The notes: a model not told the origin generated them from the letters alone. DNA of 64,000 nucleotides from Actinacidiphila yeochonensis CN732 (GCF_000745345.1 NZ_JQNR01000003.1:372001-436000), one strand, 5' to 3'. Shown: positions 19,370 to 29,739, counted from the first letter of the stretch. Numbers and translations: made by a program.

Positions 19370-19407
19370 CCCGGTGGTCCGGCACACGCACACGCCGGAC
19401 CACCGGG
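19370..19407. terminator. Hairpin terminator after the propeller gene
   Basis: 13-bp perfect stem, CCCGGTGGTCCGG and its complement, with a 12-base loop. Confidence 0.65.
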
Positions 19408-19501
19408 TCGGGCCGCGGACTCAGGACTCACGCGGGAGCTGCGCAGCTGCCAAGCACAAGAACCCCACTTCACCTGACGTGACATCAGCTCGACGCCTAG
19501 C

Positions 19502-20032
19502 GTGAACTTCCTATGCTTGGACCGGTCGCCCTGGCTCACCCTCAACCTCGCCGACGTCGAACTCCCTGACGGCCGCCACCTCGACCACTACCTCATCCGT
19601 CAACGCCCCGTCGCCCTCGCCACCACCGTCAACGAGGCGGGCGAAGCCCTCCTGCTGTGGCGCCACCGCTTCATCACCGACAGTTGGGGCTGGGAACTCG
19701 CCGCCGGCGTCGTCGAGCACGGCGAGGCCATCGAGGCAGCGGCGGCGCGCGAGATGGTCGAGGAGACCGGCTGGCGCCCGGGCCCCCTCAAGCACCTCCT
19801 CACCGTCGAGCCCTCCAACGGCCTCGCCGACGGCCGCCACCACGTCTACTGGTCCACCACCGCCGAGTACGTCGGCCACCCCGAGGACGACTTCGAGTCG
19901 GAGCGCCGGGAATGGGTACCCCTTGCCTCGGTACCGGCCCTGGTCGAGCGGGGCGAGATCAGGTCGGCGAATGCGGTGGCCGCACTGCTCATGCTCCACC
20001 ACATGCACGGAAGCGGCACAGAGGAGGCATGA
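19502..20032 (+). CDS. NUDIX hydrolase, N-terminus possibly truncated
   Basis: A 176-residue nucleoside-diphosphate-X hydrolase. The Nudix box is complete: GVVEHGEAIEAAAAREMVEETGW, matching Gx5Ex7REUxEExGU. The substrate is not predictable. Relatives I remember have about 10 to 15 more residues before SPWLTLN. Here the start (GTG 19502, MNFLCLDR) has no ribosome-binding site and sits at the right edge of the patchwork region, so the native start may have been lost. Confidence 0.82.
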   Translation: MNFLCLDRSPWLTLNLADVELPDGRHLDHYLIRQRPVALATTVNEAGEALLLWRHRFITDSWGWELAAGVVEHGEAIEAAAAREMVEETGWRPGPLKHLLTVEPSNGLADGRHHVYWSTTAEYVGHPEDDFESERREWVPLASVPALVERGEIRSANAVAALLMLHHMHGSGTEEA

Positions 20033-20175
20033 CTCAAGTAGCCGACGCCAGCGGATACCGGTGCACCACCGGGGCCTCGTAGGCAGGCTGGAGACGTCGC
20101 GGGGTCGCGGTCCCGTTCGGCCTCGGCCGTCCGACGTGGCACTCGGTGACGTTCCGGTGGCGGGCCGAGGGGTCC

Positions 20176-21561
20176 TCAGGAGGGCGCGGACGGGGCGATG
20201 TTCTGGTTGGCGCGGAAGAAGTTGCCGGGGTCGTAGGTCCGCTTGACGTCCGCGAGCCGGTCGTAGTGGTCGCGGTAGGTGGCCCTGACCCGGTCCTGCC
20301 GCTCGCCGGTGCCCATGAAGTTGACGTAGCCGCCGCCCATCGAATGGGGGTGCAGCGCCTCCCAGTACTCCACGCACCACTGCCTGATCCGCTCGGCGTT
20401 GGCCGGGTCCGGGTCGATGCCGGCGACGATCCCCGACCACACCGCGTCCCGGTAGGCCCACGCCGTGTCCCCCGGGGCCACCTCGTGCGCGGCACCGTCG
20501 ACCGGGTACATGTGCATCGTCGACAGGCCGGTCGGCAGCCGCTCCGCGTATTCGGCGTGCACCTCCACGGCCTCGTCCGTGATCCGGTCGAAGAAGTCCC
20601 CGCGCCAGTACCACTGCAGGCCCGGCGGCATCAGGCCGTCGAACATCGACTGCACCGCCGGATAGGGCATCGGGGTCGTGAAGTGGAAGTCCGGCGGCCC
20701 GGGCTCGTCCACGATCGCGAGCGCCTGCTCCGCCTCGTCCGGGTCGGCGGTCACGCACCACACCACGCCGCACATCTTCCGCCCGTGGATCTCCTCGGGG
20801 AAGGGCGGGGCCGGCGGCACGGTCAGCTCCGCGAAGAAGCCGTTGAGGTCGTTCGGCGCCTGCGGGAGGAACTCGCGGTACCAGCGCAGCACGTCGCGGA
20901 TGCGGTCCAGCGGCCACAGGGTGAGCCCGAGGACGACGGTGTCCACGGGGTGCAGGTCGAAGGTGAAGGAGGTGACGACGCCGAAGTTGCCGCCGCCGCC
21001 GCGCAGCGCCCAGAAGAGGTCCGGGTGCTCCCGCTCGTTCGCGGTGACGAAACCGCCGTCGGCGAGTACGACGTCGGCGGACCGCAGGCTGTCCACGGTC
21101 AGGCCGTACTTGCGGGTGAGGTGGCCGTGTCCGCCGCCGAGCGTCAGGCCCGCCACACCGGTCGTCGACACGATCCCGGCCGGTACGCCCAGGCCGAAGG
21201 CGTGCGCGGCGTGGTCGAGGTCGGCCAGCAGGCTGCCTCCGCCGACCTGGGCGGTCCGCGCGGCCGGGTCGACGCGCACTCCGCTCATCGGCGACAGGTC
21301 GACGGTGACCCCGTCGTCCACCAGGCAGAGGCCGGGGCCGCTGTGCGCGCCGCCGCGCACCGCTATCTCCAGTCCCCGCTCGCGGATCGCGGTGACCGCG
21401 TCCCGCACGTCGCCCGCGTCCCGGCACCGCACCACGGCGGCCGGCCGCCGGTCGATCATCGCGTTGTACGCCTTGCGGGCCTCGTCGTACGCCGCGTCCT
21501 CGGCCGTGATGACCGGTCCGCGCAGCGCCGTCCGTATCCCCTGCAGCGTCGTACCGTCCAT
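20176..21561 (-). CDS. FAD-binding oxidoreductase, berberine-bridge-enzyme-like
   Basis: A 461-residue flavoprotein of the PCMH/BBE class. The FAD-binding domain shows RGGAHSGPG with the histidine that usually carries covalent FAD, then VGGGSLLADLD and GLTLGGGHGHLTRKYGL. The C-terminal BBE segment (YRDHYDRLADVKRTYDPGNFF) is intact. Such oxidases act on sugars, alkaloids or polyketides; the substrate here is unknown. GAGGAG precedes ATG 21561. It is a single gene between the NUDIX gene and cobS. Confidence 0.9.
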   Translation of the reverse strand: MDGTTLQGIRTALRGPVITAEDAAYDEARKAYNAMIDRRPAAVVRCRDAGDVRDAVTAIRERGLEIAVRGGAHSGPGLCLVDDGVTVDLSPMSGVRVDPAARTAQVGGGSLLADLDHAAHAFGLGVPAGIVSTTGVAGLTLGGGHGHLTRKYGLTVDSLRSADVVLADGGFVTANEREHPDLFWALRGGGGNFGVVTSFTFDLHPVDTVVLGLTLWPLDRIRDVLRWYREFLPQAPNDLNGFFAELTVPPAPPFPEEIHGRKMCGVVWCVTADPDEAEQALAIVDEPGPPDFHFTTPMPYPAVQSMFDGLMPPGLQWYWRGDFFDRITDEAVEVHAEYAERLPTGLSTMHMYPVDGAAHEVAPGDTAWAYRDAVWSGIVAGIDPDPANAERIRQWCVEYWEALHPHSMGGGYVNFMGTGERQDRVRATYRDHYDRLADVKRTYDPGNFFRANQNIAPSAPS

Positions 21562-21785
21562 GGCGAACTCCTCGCGGGGGCGCGTACGGTCGTGACCAGC
21601 CCGGCCCTTCCCCTGCCGAGCGGCCGGTGCGGCGGCGCCCCCACAGGGCCGCACAGCAACCGGAGGCCGCAGAGCTGCTCCTTCCACCCTCTCGCCACCT
21701 GGCCCCGCCCGCATCCCCGGCGGCGGCCCGCCACCCCGGGATCGCGGGCGGGCCCCGGGCGCGAGGTGCGCGGTAGCCTCACGCG

Positions 21786-22708
21786 GTGAACGCCGCCCCC
21801 CACGAGCCCGAGGCCGCAGCCTCCACCGCCTCCACCGACAGCCCGCAACCCGAACCCGGAGCCGAAGCCGAAGCCGAGCCCGCCCGCAGCAGCGGTACGG
21901 ACGCGGGCGCAGACACGGGCACGGAAAGCGCCCGCGCCGGGATCGGGGACGCGCTGCGCTTCGCCTTCGGCACGCTGACCGTGCTGCCGGTGCGGCTGAC
22001 ACGGTGGGACCGGGCGGCGGCGCGCGGCGGGATGGCCGCGGCGCCGCTGGCCGGGCTGGTCGTGGGGGTGGCGGCCGGCGGCGCGGGGTGGGTGGTGGCG
22101 GCTCTGGGCGGCGGGCCGCTGCTCGCCGCCGTCGCGGCCGTGGCCGTCCCCGCCGTGCTCACCCGGGGCCTGCACCTGGACGGGCTGGCCGACACCGCCG
22201 ACGGGCTGGGCAGCGGCAAGCCGCCCGCGCAGGCGCTGGAGGTGATGAAGCGCTCGGACATCGGCCCGTTCGGCGTCGTCACCCTGCTGCTGGTGCTGCT
22301 GGCGCAGACCGCGGCGCTGGCCGGCGCGTACGGCCACGGCCGCGGCCACGGGCTGGCCTGCGCCGCCGTGGCCGCCACCACCGGACGGGCCGCGATGGCG
22401 CTGGCCTGCCGCCGGGGCGTCCCGGCGGCCCGGCCGGGAGGGCTGGGGCGGCCGTGGCCGGGGTGCTGCCGCCGCCGGCGGCCTGGACGGTGGCCGCGCT
22501 CTGGACCGTCCTCGCGGGGCTGGCCGGCCTGGCCCTGCCGGGCCTGGAGTGGCTGCGCCTGGCGCTGTCCGCGGCGGCGGGGCTGCTGGTCGCCGAGGCG
22601 CTGCTGTACCGCTGCCGGACCCGCTTCGGCGGCGTCACCGGCGACGTCTTCGGCGCCCTGTGCGAGGCGTCCGCCACCGCCGTCCTCGTCCTGACCGCCC
22701 TTCGCTGA
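21786..22708 (+). pseudogene. cobS: Adenosylcobinamide-GDP ribazoletransferase CobS, frameshifted as read
   Basis: Membrane enzyme joining adenosylcobinamide-GDP to alpha-ribazole in the last stage of B12 synthesis. The signature HLDGLADTADGLGS, KRSDIGPFG and several hydrophobic helices are present. The first frame is lost after ARPGGLG at the G run 22445-22448 (CTGGGGCGG); adding one G joins it to the +2 frame, which gives a normal C-terminus (AAVAGVLPPPAAW to ALCEASATAVLVLTALR) and the stop at 22708. The N-terminal 50 residues are an unusual Glu/Ala/Ser-rich leader. GTG 21786 is the start. Sequence error is likelier than loss of the gene, as cobT and cobU are intact. Confidence 0.82.
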
Positions 22709-22773
22709 ACGCGAACAAGCCGTCGAGCCGCACGCGAAGGCGCCTCACCCCGAAGCGCGGACGCGCCGTCGAC

Positions 22774-22877
22774 GTCCCGGCCGCCGCCCCACCCCGAACG
22801 CCCCTCCCCGTCCCGACCGCCCCACCCCGAACACCCCTTTCCCGTCCCAACCACCCCACCCCGAACACCCCTTCCTC
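22774..22877. repeat. Three tandem copies of a 34-36 bp C-rich unit
   Basis: The copies begin at 22774, 22810 and 22844 and share GTCCCRRCC and CACCCCGAAC cores. They lie in the 364-base gap between cobS and pepA, which holds nothing else I recognise. Confidence 0.7.
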
Positions 22878-23072
22878 GCTGTGACGGCTCCCCCGCCGAA
22901 CGTCCCCGGCCCCGCGCCGGGGCCCTCCGGCGGGTGGTGCGGCACGGGAAGTCGCAGGCGGCACGGGTGGGGTGCGGGGATGACGGGAAGGTGGCGGCGT
23001 ACCCTCGCCTGAAGGTCGCCCCGTCGACGCGGCGGCATCGCTCCACCTTCGATTGATAGGACTCCCACCACC

Positions 23073-24590
23073 GTGACTGGTCTGACACTCAGCTCTTCCT
23101 CCGCCGCAGCGTTGCGGGCGGACGCCGTCGTCGTCGGCGTGGCCAAGGGGCCGAAGGGCCCGCGCCTCGCGCCCGGCGCGGAAAGCGTGGACGACGCGTT
23201 CGGCGGAAAGCTCGCGGCCGTCCTGGACACCCTGGGGGCGACCGGCGCCGAGGGCGAGGCCGTCAAGGTGCCCGCGCCCAGCGGCGTGAAGGCCGCTCTC
23301 GTGCTGGCGGTCGGGCTCGGCGAAGCCCCCGAGGACGACGTCTACGACGCCGAGGCGCTGCGTCGTGCCGCGGGCGTCGCCGCGCGCACCCTGTCCGGGG
23401 TGAAGAAGGCCGCCTTCGCGCTGCCGGTCGGCACCGCCGAGCAGGTGGAGGCGGTGGGCACCGGCGCGGTGCTGGGCGCCTACACGTTCACCGCCTTCCG
23501 CACCGAGCGCAGCGACTCGGGCAGGAAGCCGCTGGGCGAGGCCGCGCTGGTGGGCGCCAAGGCGCGCGACAAGGCCGTCAAGGCCGCCCTGGAGCGGGCG
23601 CTGACCGTGGCCGAGGAGATGAACCGGGCCCGCGACCTGATCAACACCCCGTCGAACGAGCTGACCCCGTCGCTGTTCGCCGCCCAGGTGCAGGCCGCGG
23701 CCAAGCAGTACGGCCTGAAGGTCGAGGTGCTGGACGAGAAGGCGCTGGCCAAGGGCGGCTACGGCGGCCTGATCGGCGTCGGCCGGGGCTCGGCCACGCC
23801 GCCGCGGCTGGTGCGGGTGGCCTACACGCACAGCAAGACCGCGCGCACCCTGGCGTTCGTCGGCAAGGGCATCACCTACGACTCGGGCGGCATCTCGCTG
23901 AAGCCGGCCGGCCACAACGAGACGATGAAGTGCGACATGAGCGGCGCCGCCGCCGTGTTCGCGGCCGTCGTCGCGGCGGCCCGGCTGGGCCTTCAGGTGA
24001 ACGTCACCGGCTGGCTGGCGCTGGCCGAGAACATGCCCGGCGGCGACGCCACCCGCCCGGGTGACGTGCTGCGGATGTACGGCGGCCGGACGGTGGAGGT
24101 GCTCAACACCGACGCCGAGGGCCGGCTGGTGCTGGCCGACGCGATCACCCGCGCCTCCGAGGAGTCCCCGGACGCGATCGTGGACGTGGCCACGCTGACC
24201 GGCGCGATGGTGCTGGCGCTGGGCACCGAGCGGTTCGGCATCATGGCCAACGACGACGACTTCCGCGCCGAGGTGCACGCCACCGCGCTGGCCGAGGGCG
24301 AGGACTCCTGGCCGATGCCGCTGCCGCAGCAGCTGCGCAAGTCGTTCGACTCGTCGGTGGCCGACATCGCGAACATGGGCGTGCGGATGGGCGGCGGCCT
24401 GATCGCCGGCCTGTTCCTGCGCGAGTTCGTCGGCGAGGGCATCACCTGGGCGCACCTGGACATCGCCGGCCCGGCCTTCTACGAGGGCACCCCGTACGGC
24501 TACACCCCCAAGGGCGGCACCGGCTCGGCCGTGCGCACCCTGGTGGCGCTGGCCCGCCGGACCGCCGAGGGCGAGCTGTTCGCCCGCTGA
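23073..24590 (+). CDS. pepA: Leucyl aminopeptidase PepA
   Basis: Cytosolic M17 metallo-aminopeptidase of 505 residues that removes N-terminal residues from peptides. The catalytic domain carries the family signature NTDAEGRLVLAD and the metal-binding run GKGITYDSGGISLKP and MKCDMSGAAAV. The N-terminal macro-like domain precedes it. GTG 23073 is the start. Nothing in the neighbourhood suggests a specialised role. Confidence 0.95.
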   Translation: MTGLTLSSSSAAALRADAVVVGVAKGPKGPRLAPGAESVDDAFGGKLAAVLDTLGATGAEGEAVKVPAPSGVKAALVLAVGLGEAPEDDVYDAEALRRAAGVAARTLSGVKKAAFALPVGTAEQVEAVGTGAVLGAYTFTAFRTERSDSGRKPLGEAALVGAKARDKAVKAALERALTVAEEMNRARDLINTPSNELTPSLFAAQVQAAAKQYGLKVEVLDEKALAKGGYGGLIGVGRGSATPPRLVRVAYTHSKTARTLAFVGKGITYDSGGISLKPAGHNETMKCDMSGAAAVFAAVVAAARLGLQVNVTGWLALAENMPGGDATRPGDVLRMYGGRTVEVLNTDAEGRLVLADAITRASEESPDAIVDVATLTGAMVLALGTERFGIMANDDDFRAEVHATALAEGEDSWPMPLPQQLRKSFDSSVADIANMGVRMGGGLIAGLFLREFVGEGITWAHLDIAGPAFYEGTPYGYTPKGGTGSAVRTLVALARRTAEGELFAR

Positions 24591-24639
24591 GCGGTGCGGC
24601 CCGGGCGCCGGACGGCACCGCACGGGCAGTGAGATCCGT

Positions 24640-24677
24640 CACGTACGGCCCCGGGTACGCCCCCGGGGCCGTACGTG
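24640..24677 (+). terminator. Hairpin terminator after pepA
   Basis: 16-bp perfect stem (24640-24655 with 24662-24677), loop TACGCC, in the gap between pepA and lpd. Confidence 0.75.
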
Positions 24678-24837
24678 TTGGCGCCGACGGCCCGGGCCGA
24701 TGCCCCGCCGGGCGCCGACAAGTGCGAAGATGTTGTCTCGGCACGACAGGGCCCCCTTTGAGACAAAGCGGCCGAACCCAACCGCCGCCCGGTCACCGCG
24801 GACCGGCTCCGGCGTACCCATGCATGGAGGACGTGAC

Positions 24838-26226
24838 GTGGCGAACGACGCCAGCACCGTTTTCGACCTAGTGATCCTCGGCGGTGGCAGCGGTGGCTAC
24901 GCGGCCGCTCTGCGTGCCGCGCAGCTGGGACTGGACGTCGCCCTGATCGAGAAGAACAAGCTCGGGGGCACCTGTCTGCACCAGGGATGCATTCCCACCA
25001 AGGCGCTGCTGCACGCCGGCGAGATCGCCGACCAGGCTCGTGAGAGCGAGCAGTTCGGTGTGCGTGCCACCTTCGAGGGCATCGACATCGCGGCCGTCCA
25101 CAAGTACAAGGACGACGTGATCTCCGGCCTGTACAAGGGCCTGCAGGGCCTGGTGGCCTCCCGCAAGGTCACCTACATCGAGGGCGAGGGCCGGCTGTCC
25201 TCCCCCACCTCGGTGGACGTCAACGGGCAGCGCGTCCAGGGCCGGCACGTGCTGCTGGCCACCGGCTCCGTGCCGCGCTCGCTGCCGGGCCTGACCATCG
25301 ACGGCAACCGGATCATCTCCTCGGACCACGCGCTGGTCCTGGACCGCGTTCCGCAGTCCGCGATCATCCTGGGCGGCGGCGTCATCGGCGTCGAGTTCGC
25401 CTCGGCGTGGAAGTCCTTCGGTACCGACGTCACCATCGTCGAGGGCCTGCCCCACCTGGTGCCGGTCGAGGACGAGAACAGCTCCAAGCTGCTGGAGCGG
25501 GCCTTCCGCAAGCGCGGCATCAAGTTCAACCTCGGCACGTTCTTCCAGGGCGCCGAGTACACCGACTCCGGCGTGCGGGTCACGCTGGCGGACGGCAAGA
25601 CCTTCGAGGCGGAGGTGCTGCTGGTCGCGATCGGCCGCGGCCCGGTCTCGCAGGGCCTCGGCTACGAGGAGCAGGGCGTCGCGATGGACCGCGGCTACGT
25701 CCTCGTCGACGAGCAGATGCGCACCAACGTGCCGACGATCTCCGCGGTCGGCGACCTGGTGCCCACCCTCCAGCTGGCCCACGTCGGCTTCGCCGAGGGC
25801 ATCCTCGTCGCCGAGCGGCTGGCCGGCCTCAAGCCGGTGCCGATCGACTACGACGGCGTGCCGCGGGTGACGTACTGCCACCCCGAGGTGGCCTCGATGG
25901 GGCTGAGCGAGGCGAAGGCCAAGGAGGTCTACGGCTCGGACAAGGTGGTCACGCTCAAGTACAACCTGGCCGGCAACGGCAAGAGCAAGATCCTCAAGAC
26001 CCAGGGCGAGGTCAAGCTGGTCCAGGTCCGCGACGGCGCGGTCGTCGGCATCCACATGGTGGGTGACCGGATGGGCGAGCAGGTCGGCGAGGCCCAGCTG
26101 ATCTACAACTGGGAGGCGCTGCCGGCCGAGGTCGCGCAGCTGATCCACGCCCACCCCACGCAGAGTGAGGCCCTCGGGGAGGCCCACCTCGCGCTCGCGG
26201 GCAAGCCGCTGCACTCGCACGACTGA
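24838..26226 (+). CDS. lpdA: Dihydrolipoyl dehydrogenase (E3)
   Basis: Flavoprotein that reoxidises dihydrolipoamide in pyruvate and 2-oxoglutarate dehydrogenase complexes. The 462 residues show the FAD Rossmann motif [15 protein letters not shown], the redox-active disulfide [13 protein letters not shown], the NAD motif [11 protein letters not shown] and the C-terminal His-Pro dyad ([13 protein letters not shown]). GGAGG precedes GTG 24838. The E2 gene follows after 56 bases, so the two are very likely one operon. Confidence 0.96.
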   Translation: MANDASTVFDLVILGGGSGGYAAALRAAQLGLDVALIEKNKLGGTCLHQGCIPTKALLHAGEIADQARESEQFGVRATFEGIDIAAVHKYKDDVISGLYKGLQGLVASRKVTYIEGEGRLSSPTSVDVNGQRVQGRHVLLATGSVPRSLPGLTIDGNRIISSDHALVLDRVPQSAIILGGGVIGVEFASAWKSFGTDVTIVEGLPHLVPVEDENSSKLLERAFRKRGIKFNLGTFFQGAEYTDSGVRVTLADGKTFEAEVLLVAIGRGPVSQGLGYEEQGVAMDRGYVLVDEQMRTNVPTISAVGDLVPTLQLAHVGFAEGILVAERLAGLKPVPIDYDGVPRVTYCHPEVASMGLSEAKAKEVYGSDKVVTLKYNLAGNGKSKILKTQGEVKLVQVRDGAVVGIHMVGDRMGEQVGEAQLIYNWEALPAEVAQLIHAHPTQSEALGEAHLALAGKPLHSHD

Positions 26227-26282
26227 CCCTCGCAACCGCAAGAGCCACCCATCCGCACAGATCGTTAGGAGCAACCGCAACC

Positions 26283-28050
26283 ATGGCGGTTTCCGTAACC
26301 CTGCCGGCGCTCGGCGAGAGCGTGACCGAGGGCACCGTCACCCGCTGGCTCAAGGCCGAGGGCGAGCGCGTCGAGGTCGACGAGCCGCTGCTCGAGGTCT
26401 CGACCGACAAGGTCGACACCGAGATCCCCTCCCCCGTCTCCGGCGTGCTCTCCTCCATCAAGGTCGCCGAGGACGAGACGGTCGAGGTCGGCGCTGAGCT
26501 GGCCGTCATCGACGACGGCACCGGCGCCCCGGCCGCGCCCGCCGCCCCGGCGGCTCAGCCCGAGCCGGCCGCGGCCCCCGCCGCGCCCGCCGCCGTGCCG
26601 TCCACCGAGGCGGCCGCGCCCGCCCCGGCCCCGACCGCCGCCGCCACCGCGGGCGGCTCCGGCGCCTCCGGCACCGACGTGGTGCTGCCGGCGCTCGGCG
26701 AGTCCGTCACCGAGGGCACCGTCACCCGCTGGCTGAAGGCGGTCGGCGAGACCGTCGAGGCCGACGAGCCGCTGCTGGAGGTCTCGACCGACAAGGTCGA
26801 CACCGAGATCCCGTCGCCGGTCTCCGGCACCGTCCTGGAGATCCTGGTCCAGGAGGACGAGACGGCTGAGGTCGGCGCCCGCCTGGCGGTCGTCGGCGCG
26901 GCCGGTGCCGCTCCGGCCCAGGCCCCGGCCCCCGCCGCCCCGGCCCCGGCTCCGGCGGCGCCCGCCCCGGTCCAGCCGGCCGCCCCGCGCAGCCGGCCGC
27001 CCCGCCCCGCAGGCGCAGGCCCCGGCCGCTCCGGCTCCGGCCCCCGTCCAGCCCGCGGCCCCGGCCCCGGCGGCGCCCGCACCGGTCCAGCCGGCGGCTC
27101 CGGCCGCTCCGGCCGAGGCCGGCGGGTCCGAGGGTGCCTACGTCACCCCGCTGGTCCGCAAGCTGGCCGTGGAGAGCGGCGTCGACCTGGCGTCGGTGCG
27201 CGGCACCGGCGTCGGCGGCCGCATCCGCAAGCAGGACGTGCTCGCCGCCGCCGAGGCCGCCAAGGCCGCGGCGAAGGCTCCGGCCGCCGCCCCGGCGAAG
27301 GCCGCGGCCGGCACGCCGGCGGTGTCCCCGCTGCGCGGCCAGACGGTCAAGATGACCCGGATGCGCAAGGTCATCGGCGACAACATGCTGAAGGCCCTGC
27401 ACACGCAGGCGCAGCTGACCAGCGTCGTCGAGGTGGACGTCACCCGCCTCATGCGGCTGCGCGGGCTGGCCAAGGAGTCCTTCGCGGCCCGCGAGGGCGT
27501 GAAGCTCTCGCCGATGCCGTTCTTCGTCAAGGCCGCCGCCCAGGCGCTCAAGGCCCACCCGGTGATCAACGCCCGCATCAACGAGGACGAGGGCACGATC
27601 ACCTACTTCGACACCGAGAACGTCGGTATCGCGGTGGACTCCGAGCGCGGCCTGATGACCCCGGTCATCAAGGGCGCCGGCGACCTGAACATCGCGGGCA
27701 TCGCCAAGAAGACGGCGGAGCTGGCGGCCAACGTCCGGGCCAGCAAGATCACCCCGGACGACCTGGCCGGCGCGACCTTCACGATCAGCAACACCGGTTC
27801 GCGCGGCGCGCTGTTCGACACGGTCATCGTGCCCCCGAACCAGGTCGCCATCCTGGGCATCGGCGCCACCGTCAAGCGCCCGGTGGTCGTGCAGACCGCC
27901 GAGGGCACCGTCATCGGCGTCCGGGACATGACGTACCTGTCGCTCTCCTACGACCACCGCCTGGTGGACGGCGCCGACGCCGCCCGCTACCTGACCGCGG
28001 TCAAGGAGATCCTGGAGGCCGGCGAGTTCGAGGTCGAGCTCGGCCTCTGA
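26283..28050 (+). pseudogene. sucB: 2-oxoacid dehydrogenase E2 (SucB/AceF type), frameshifted in the linker as read
   Basis: Dihydrolipoamide acyltransferase core of the complex. There are two N-terminal lipoyl domains with the lipoylated lysine in [14 protein letters not shown], an Ala/Pro linker, a peripheral-subunit-binding domain ([17 protein letters not shown]) and a catalytic domain ending in [16 protein letters not shown]. The frame is broken in the linker: single Gs appear lost near 26987 and near 27004, after which the reading frame continues normally to 28050. The whole would be about 589 residues. Commonly named SucB, but in actinobacteria with a KGD-type 2-oxoglutarate dehydrogenase this E2 mainly serves pyruvate dehydrogenase, matching aceE nearby. 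A dead copy of this gene is improbable. Confidence 0.88.
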
Positions 28051-28066
28051 CCACCCCGCCCGCAGT

Positions 28067-28100
28067 CCGGCGGCCGCCCCCTTCCGGGGGCGGCCGCCGG
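28067..28100 (+). terminator. Hairpin terminator after sucB
   Basis: 15-bp perfect stem, CCGGCGGCCGCCCCC and its complement, loop TTCC. It separates the E2 gene from the toxin-antitoxin module. Confidence 0.75.
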
Positions 28101-28160
28101 CTGCTTTCCGGGGGTGTCCGGACCGCCCAAGCCGTTTCCGCACCGACGCGTACATCCGCC

Positions 28161-28180
28161 GATGTATCATTCGATACATC
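28161..28180. promoter_or_regulatory. Palindromic operator upstream of vapB
   Basis: Perfect inverted repeat GATGTATC-ATTC-GATACATC, 26 bases before the vapB start. VapBC complexes normally repress their own operon through such sites; that this one is bound is inference. An AT-rich CATATATCA follows and may be the -10 region. Confidence 0.65.
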
Positions 28181-28205
28181 ACATATATCAACGGAGGTGC
28201 CGCAC

Positions 28206-28421
28206 ATGAGCCGAACGGTGATCGACCTCGACGACGGGTTGCTGGCCGACGTCGCACAGGCCCTAGGAACGAACACCAAGAAGGACACGGTCAACACGGC
28301 CCTCCGCGAGGTTCTGGACAACCGCAGGCGCGCCCTGGCGCTGGCCCGGCTCCGTTCAGCGGCCGGTCAGGGCGGCTTCGACCTCGACCTCTTCGAAGAC
28401 AAGAGGAACTACCGCCGGTGA
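28206..28421 (+). CDS. VapB-type antitoxin
   Basis: A 71-residue antitoxin beginning [26 protein letters not shown], with a ribbon-helix-helix-like N-terminus for DNA binding and a C-terminal toxin-wrapping segment ([14 protein letters not shown]). It fits the DUF2191-type VapB antitoxins. ACGGAGG precedes ATG 28206, and the last bases overlap the toxin start (GTGA), giving translational coupling. A palindromic operator lies just upstream. Confidence 0.87.
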   Translation: MSRTVIDLDDGLLADVAQALGTNTKKDTVNTALREVLDNRRRALALARLRSAAGQGGFDLDLFEDKRNYRR

Positions 28422-28840
28422 GTGCGTCGCAGTTCCTGATCGACACCAGCGCTCTGGCCCGTCTCCTCCGGGGAGACGGCGAGAAGTACGGCTGGGACCG
28501 CGCCGCCGAGGCGGGGCTCATCTCGACCTGCCCCATCACCGAGCTGGAGTTCTTCTACAGCGCACGGTCGGCCGAGGACCGCGCCCGGGGCATCGAGGAC
28601 ATGCGGATGCTCTTCGGTTGGGTCCCGGTTGACGACCGGGCCTACGACCGGGCCTTGCGCATCCAGGAACTACTGACCCGCAAGGGGCAGCACCGCAGTG
28701 CCGGAGCCGTGGACCTGGTGGTGGCGGCGACCGCGGAGCTCCGAGGGCTGACCCTCCTGCACCGCGACCGCGATTTCGAGTGCGTCGCGGCCTTCACCGG
28801 GCAGCCCCTCCAGTGGTACGGCCCGGACGCGGAGCGGTAG
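28418..28840 (+). CDS. VapC-type PIN-domain toxin
   Basis: A 140-residue PIN ribonuclease. The acidic active-site residues are visible: Asp in [12 protein letters not shown], Glu in [11 protein letters not shown], Asp in [13 protein letters not shown] and Asp in [11 protein letters not shown]. VapC toxins cut specific tRNAs or rRNA; the target here is unknown. The start overlaps the vapB stop by four bases. The pair has inserted between core dehydrogenase genes. Confidence 0.9.
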   Translation: MSASQFLIDTSALARLLRGDGEKYGWDRAAEAGLISTCPITELEFFYSARSAEDRARGIEDMRMLFGWVPVDDRAYDRALRIQELLTRKGQHRSAGAVDLVVAATAELRGLTLLHRDRDFECVAAFTGQPLQWYGPDAER

Positions 28841-28899
28841 CCGGCGGGACGGGGTGCGCGGGGCGCAGACCCCGGGTGGCGGACGGCGGCGGAGGCGGG

Positions 28900-28910
28900 G
28901 TCGTATCGTC
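28900..28910 (+). promoter_or_regulatory. Promoter-like element before the GntR gene
   Basis: GTCGTATCGTC, repeated exactly at 29743-29753 in front of aceE, in both cases 30 to 90 bases before the start codon. A shared promoter or operator half-site is likely. Confidence 0.45.
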
Positions 28911-28942
28911 TAGAGCACCGCAACCGTGAAGGAGGGCGCCCG

Positions 28943-29581
28943 ATGGGCCCTGCCGCCGCTACGAACCTGGTCGTGCACAGCCTGCGCGACCAGATCCGCG
29001 AGCACATCCTCGAAGGCATCGTCAGCGGCCGCTGGAAGCCGGGTGAGCGGATCGTGGAGCGGCGGATCGCGGTGGAGCTCAGGGTCAGCCAGACGCCCGT
29101 GCGCGAGGCGCTGCGGGAGCTGGAGGCGCTGCGGCTGATCGACTCCGCGCCCAACAAGGGCGTGCGGGTGCGCGAGCTGAAGCCGGCCGACCTCAAGGAG
29201 AGCTACCCGGTCCGGGCCGGGCTGGAGCAGGTGGCGGCCGAGCTGGCGGCCGGACGGCTGGCCGAGGACCTGTCGGCGCTGGAGCGGGAGGTGGCGGCGC
29301 TGCGGGCGGCGGACGCGGCGCTGGACAGCGAGGCGCAGGTGCGGCACACCGTGGCGTTCCACCACGAGCTGGTGCGGGCCGCGGGCAACGCGGTGCTGCT
29401 GCACACCTGGGAGTCGCTGGGCACCGAGGTGTGGACCACCCTGTCCATCCGCTGGCTGAGCCCGGCGCCGCGGGAGTACGCCCAGGAGCACCAGGACCTG
29501 GTGGACGCGTTCCGCCGCCGCGACCCGGAGATCACCGGACTGATCAAGGAGCACGTGCTCAGCTGTGCCCCGCAGGTGTAG
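28943..29581 (+). CDS. GntR-family regulator, FadR/FCD subfamily
   Basis: A 212-residue repressor or activator. The N-terminal winged helix ([33 protein letters not shown] then [19 protein letters not shown]) is typical of GntR, and the all-helical FCD ligand domain has the metal-binding histidine region [11 protein letters not shown]. Co-directional and directly upstream of aceE, it is a good candidate for a pyruvate-dehydrogenase regulator analogous to PdhR of enterobacteria, which is inference from position. The start is ATG 28943 after GGAGG. Confidence 0.9.
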   Translation: MGPAAATNLVVHSLRDQIREHILEGIVSGRWKPGERIVERRIAVELRVSQTPVREALRELEALRLIDSAPNKGVRVRELKPADLKESYPVRAGLEQVAAELAAGRLAEDLSALEREVAALRAADAALDSEAQVRHTVAFHHELVRAAGNAVLLHTWESLGTEVWTTLSIRWLSPAPREYAQEHQDLVDAFRRRDPEITGLIKEHVLSCAPQV

Positions 29582-29724
29582 GCCCGGAGCCGGGAGTTCT
29601 CCGGTCCTCACGCCCGTGGAAGACCCCGTCGGCCGGGGAATCCAAGGCCCGAATCCGCTGGCACTGCGTGCCTCGAAGGCTGGCACCCTGTGCCGACCTG
29701 CGGTTTCCTCGTGTTACGGCTATT

Positions 29725-29739
29725 GATCGATCATCGATC
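29725..29739. promoter_or_regulatory. Palindrome in the aceE promoter region
   Basis: GATCGAT-C-ATCGATC, a perfect 7-1-7 inverted repeat about 90 bases upstream of aceE and next to the GTCGTATCGTC element at 29743-29753. Its size suits a GntR-type dimer. The rest of the 29582-29829 gap has only a weak CGGCCGG hairpin. Confidence 0.5.
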
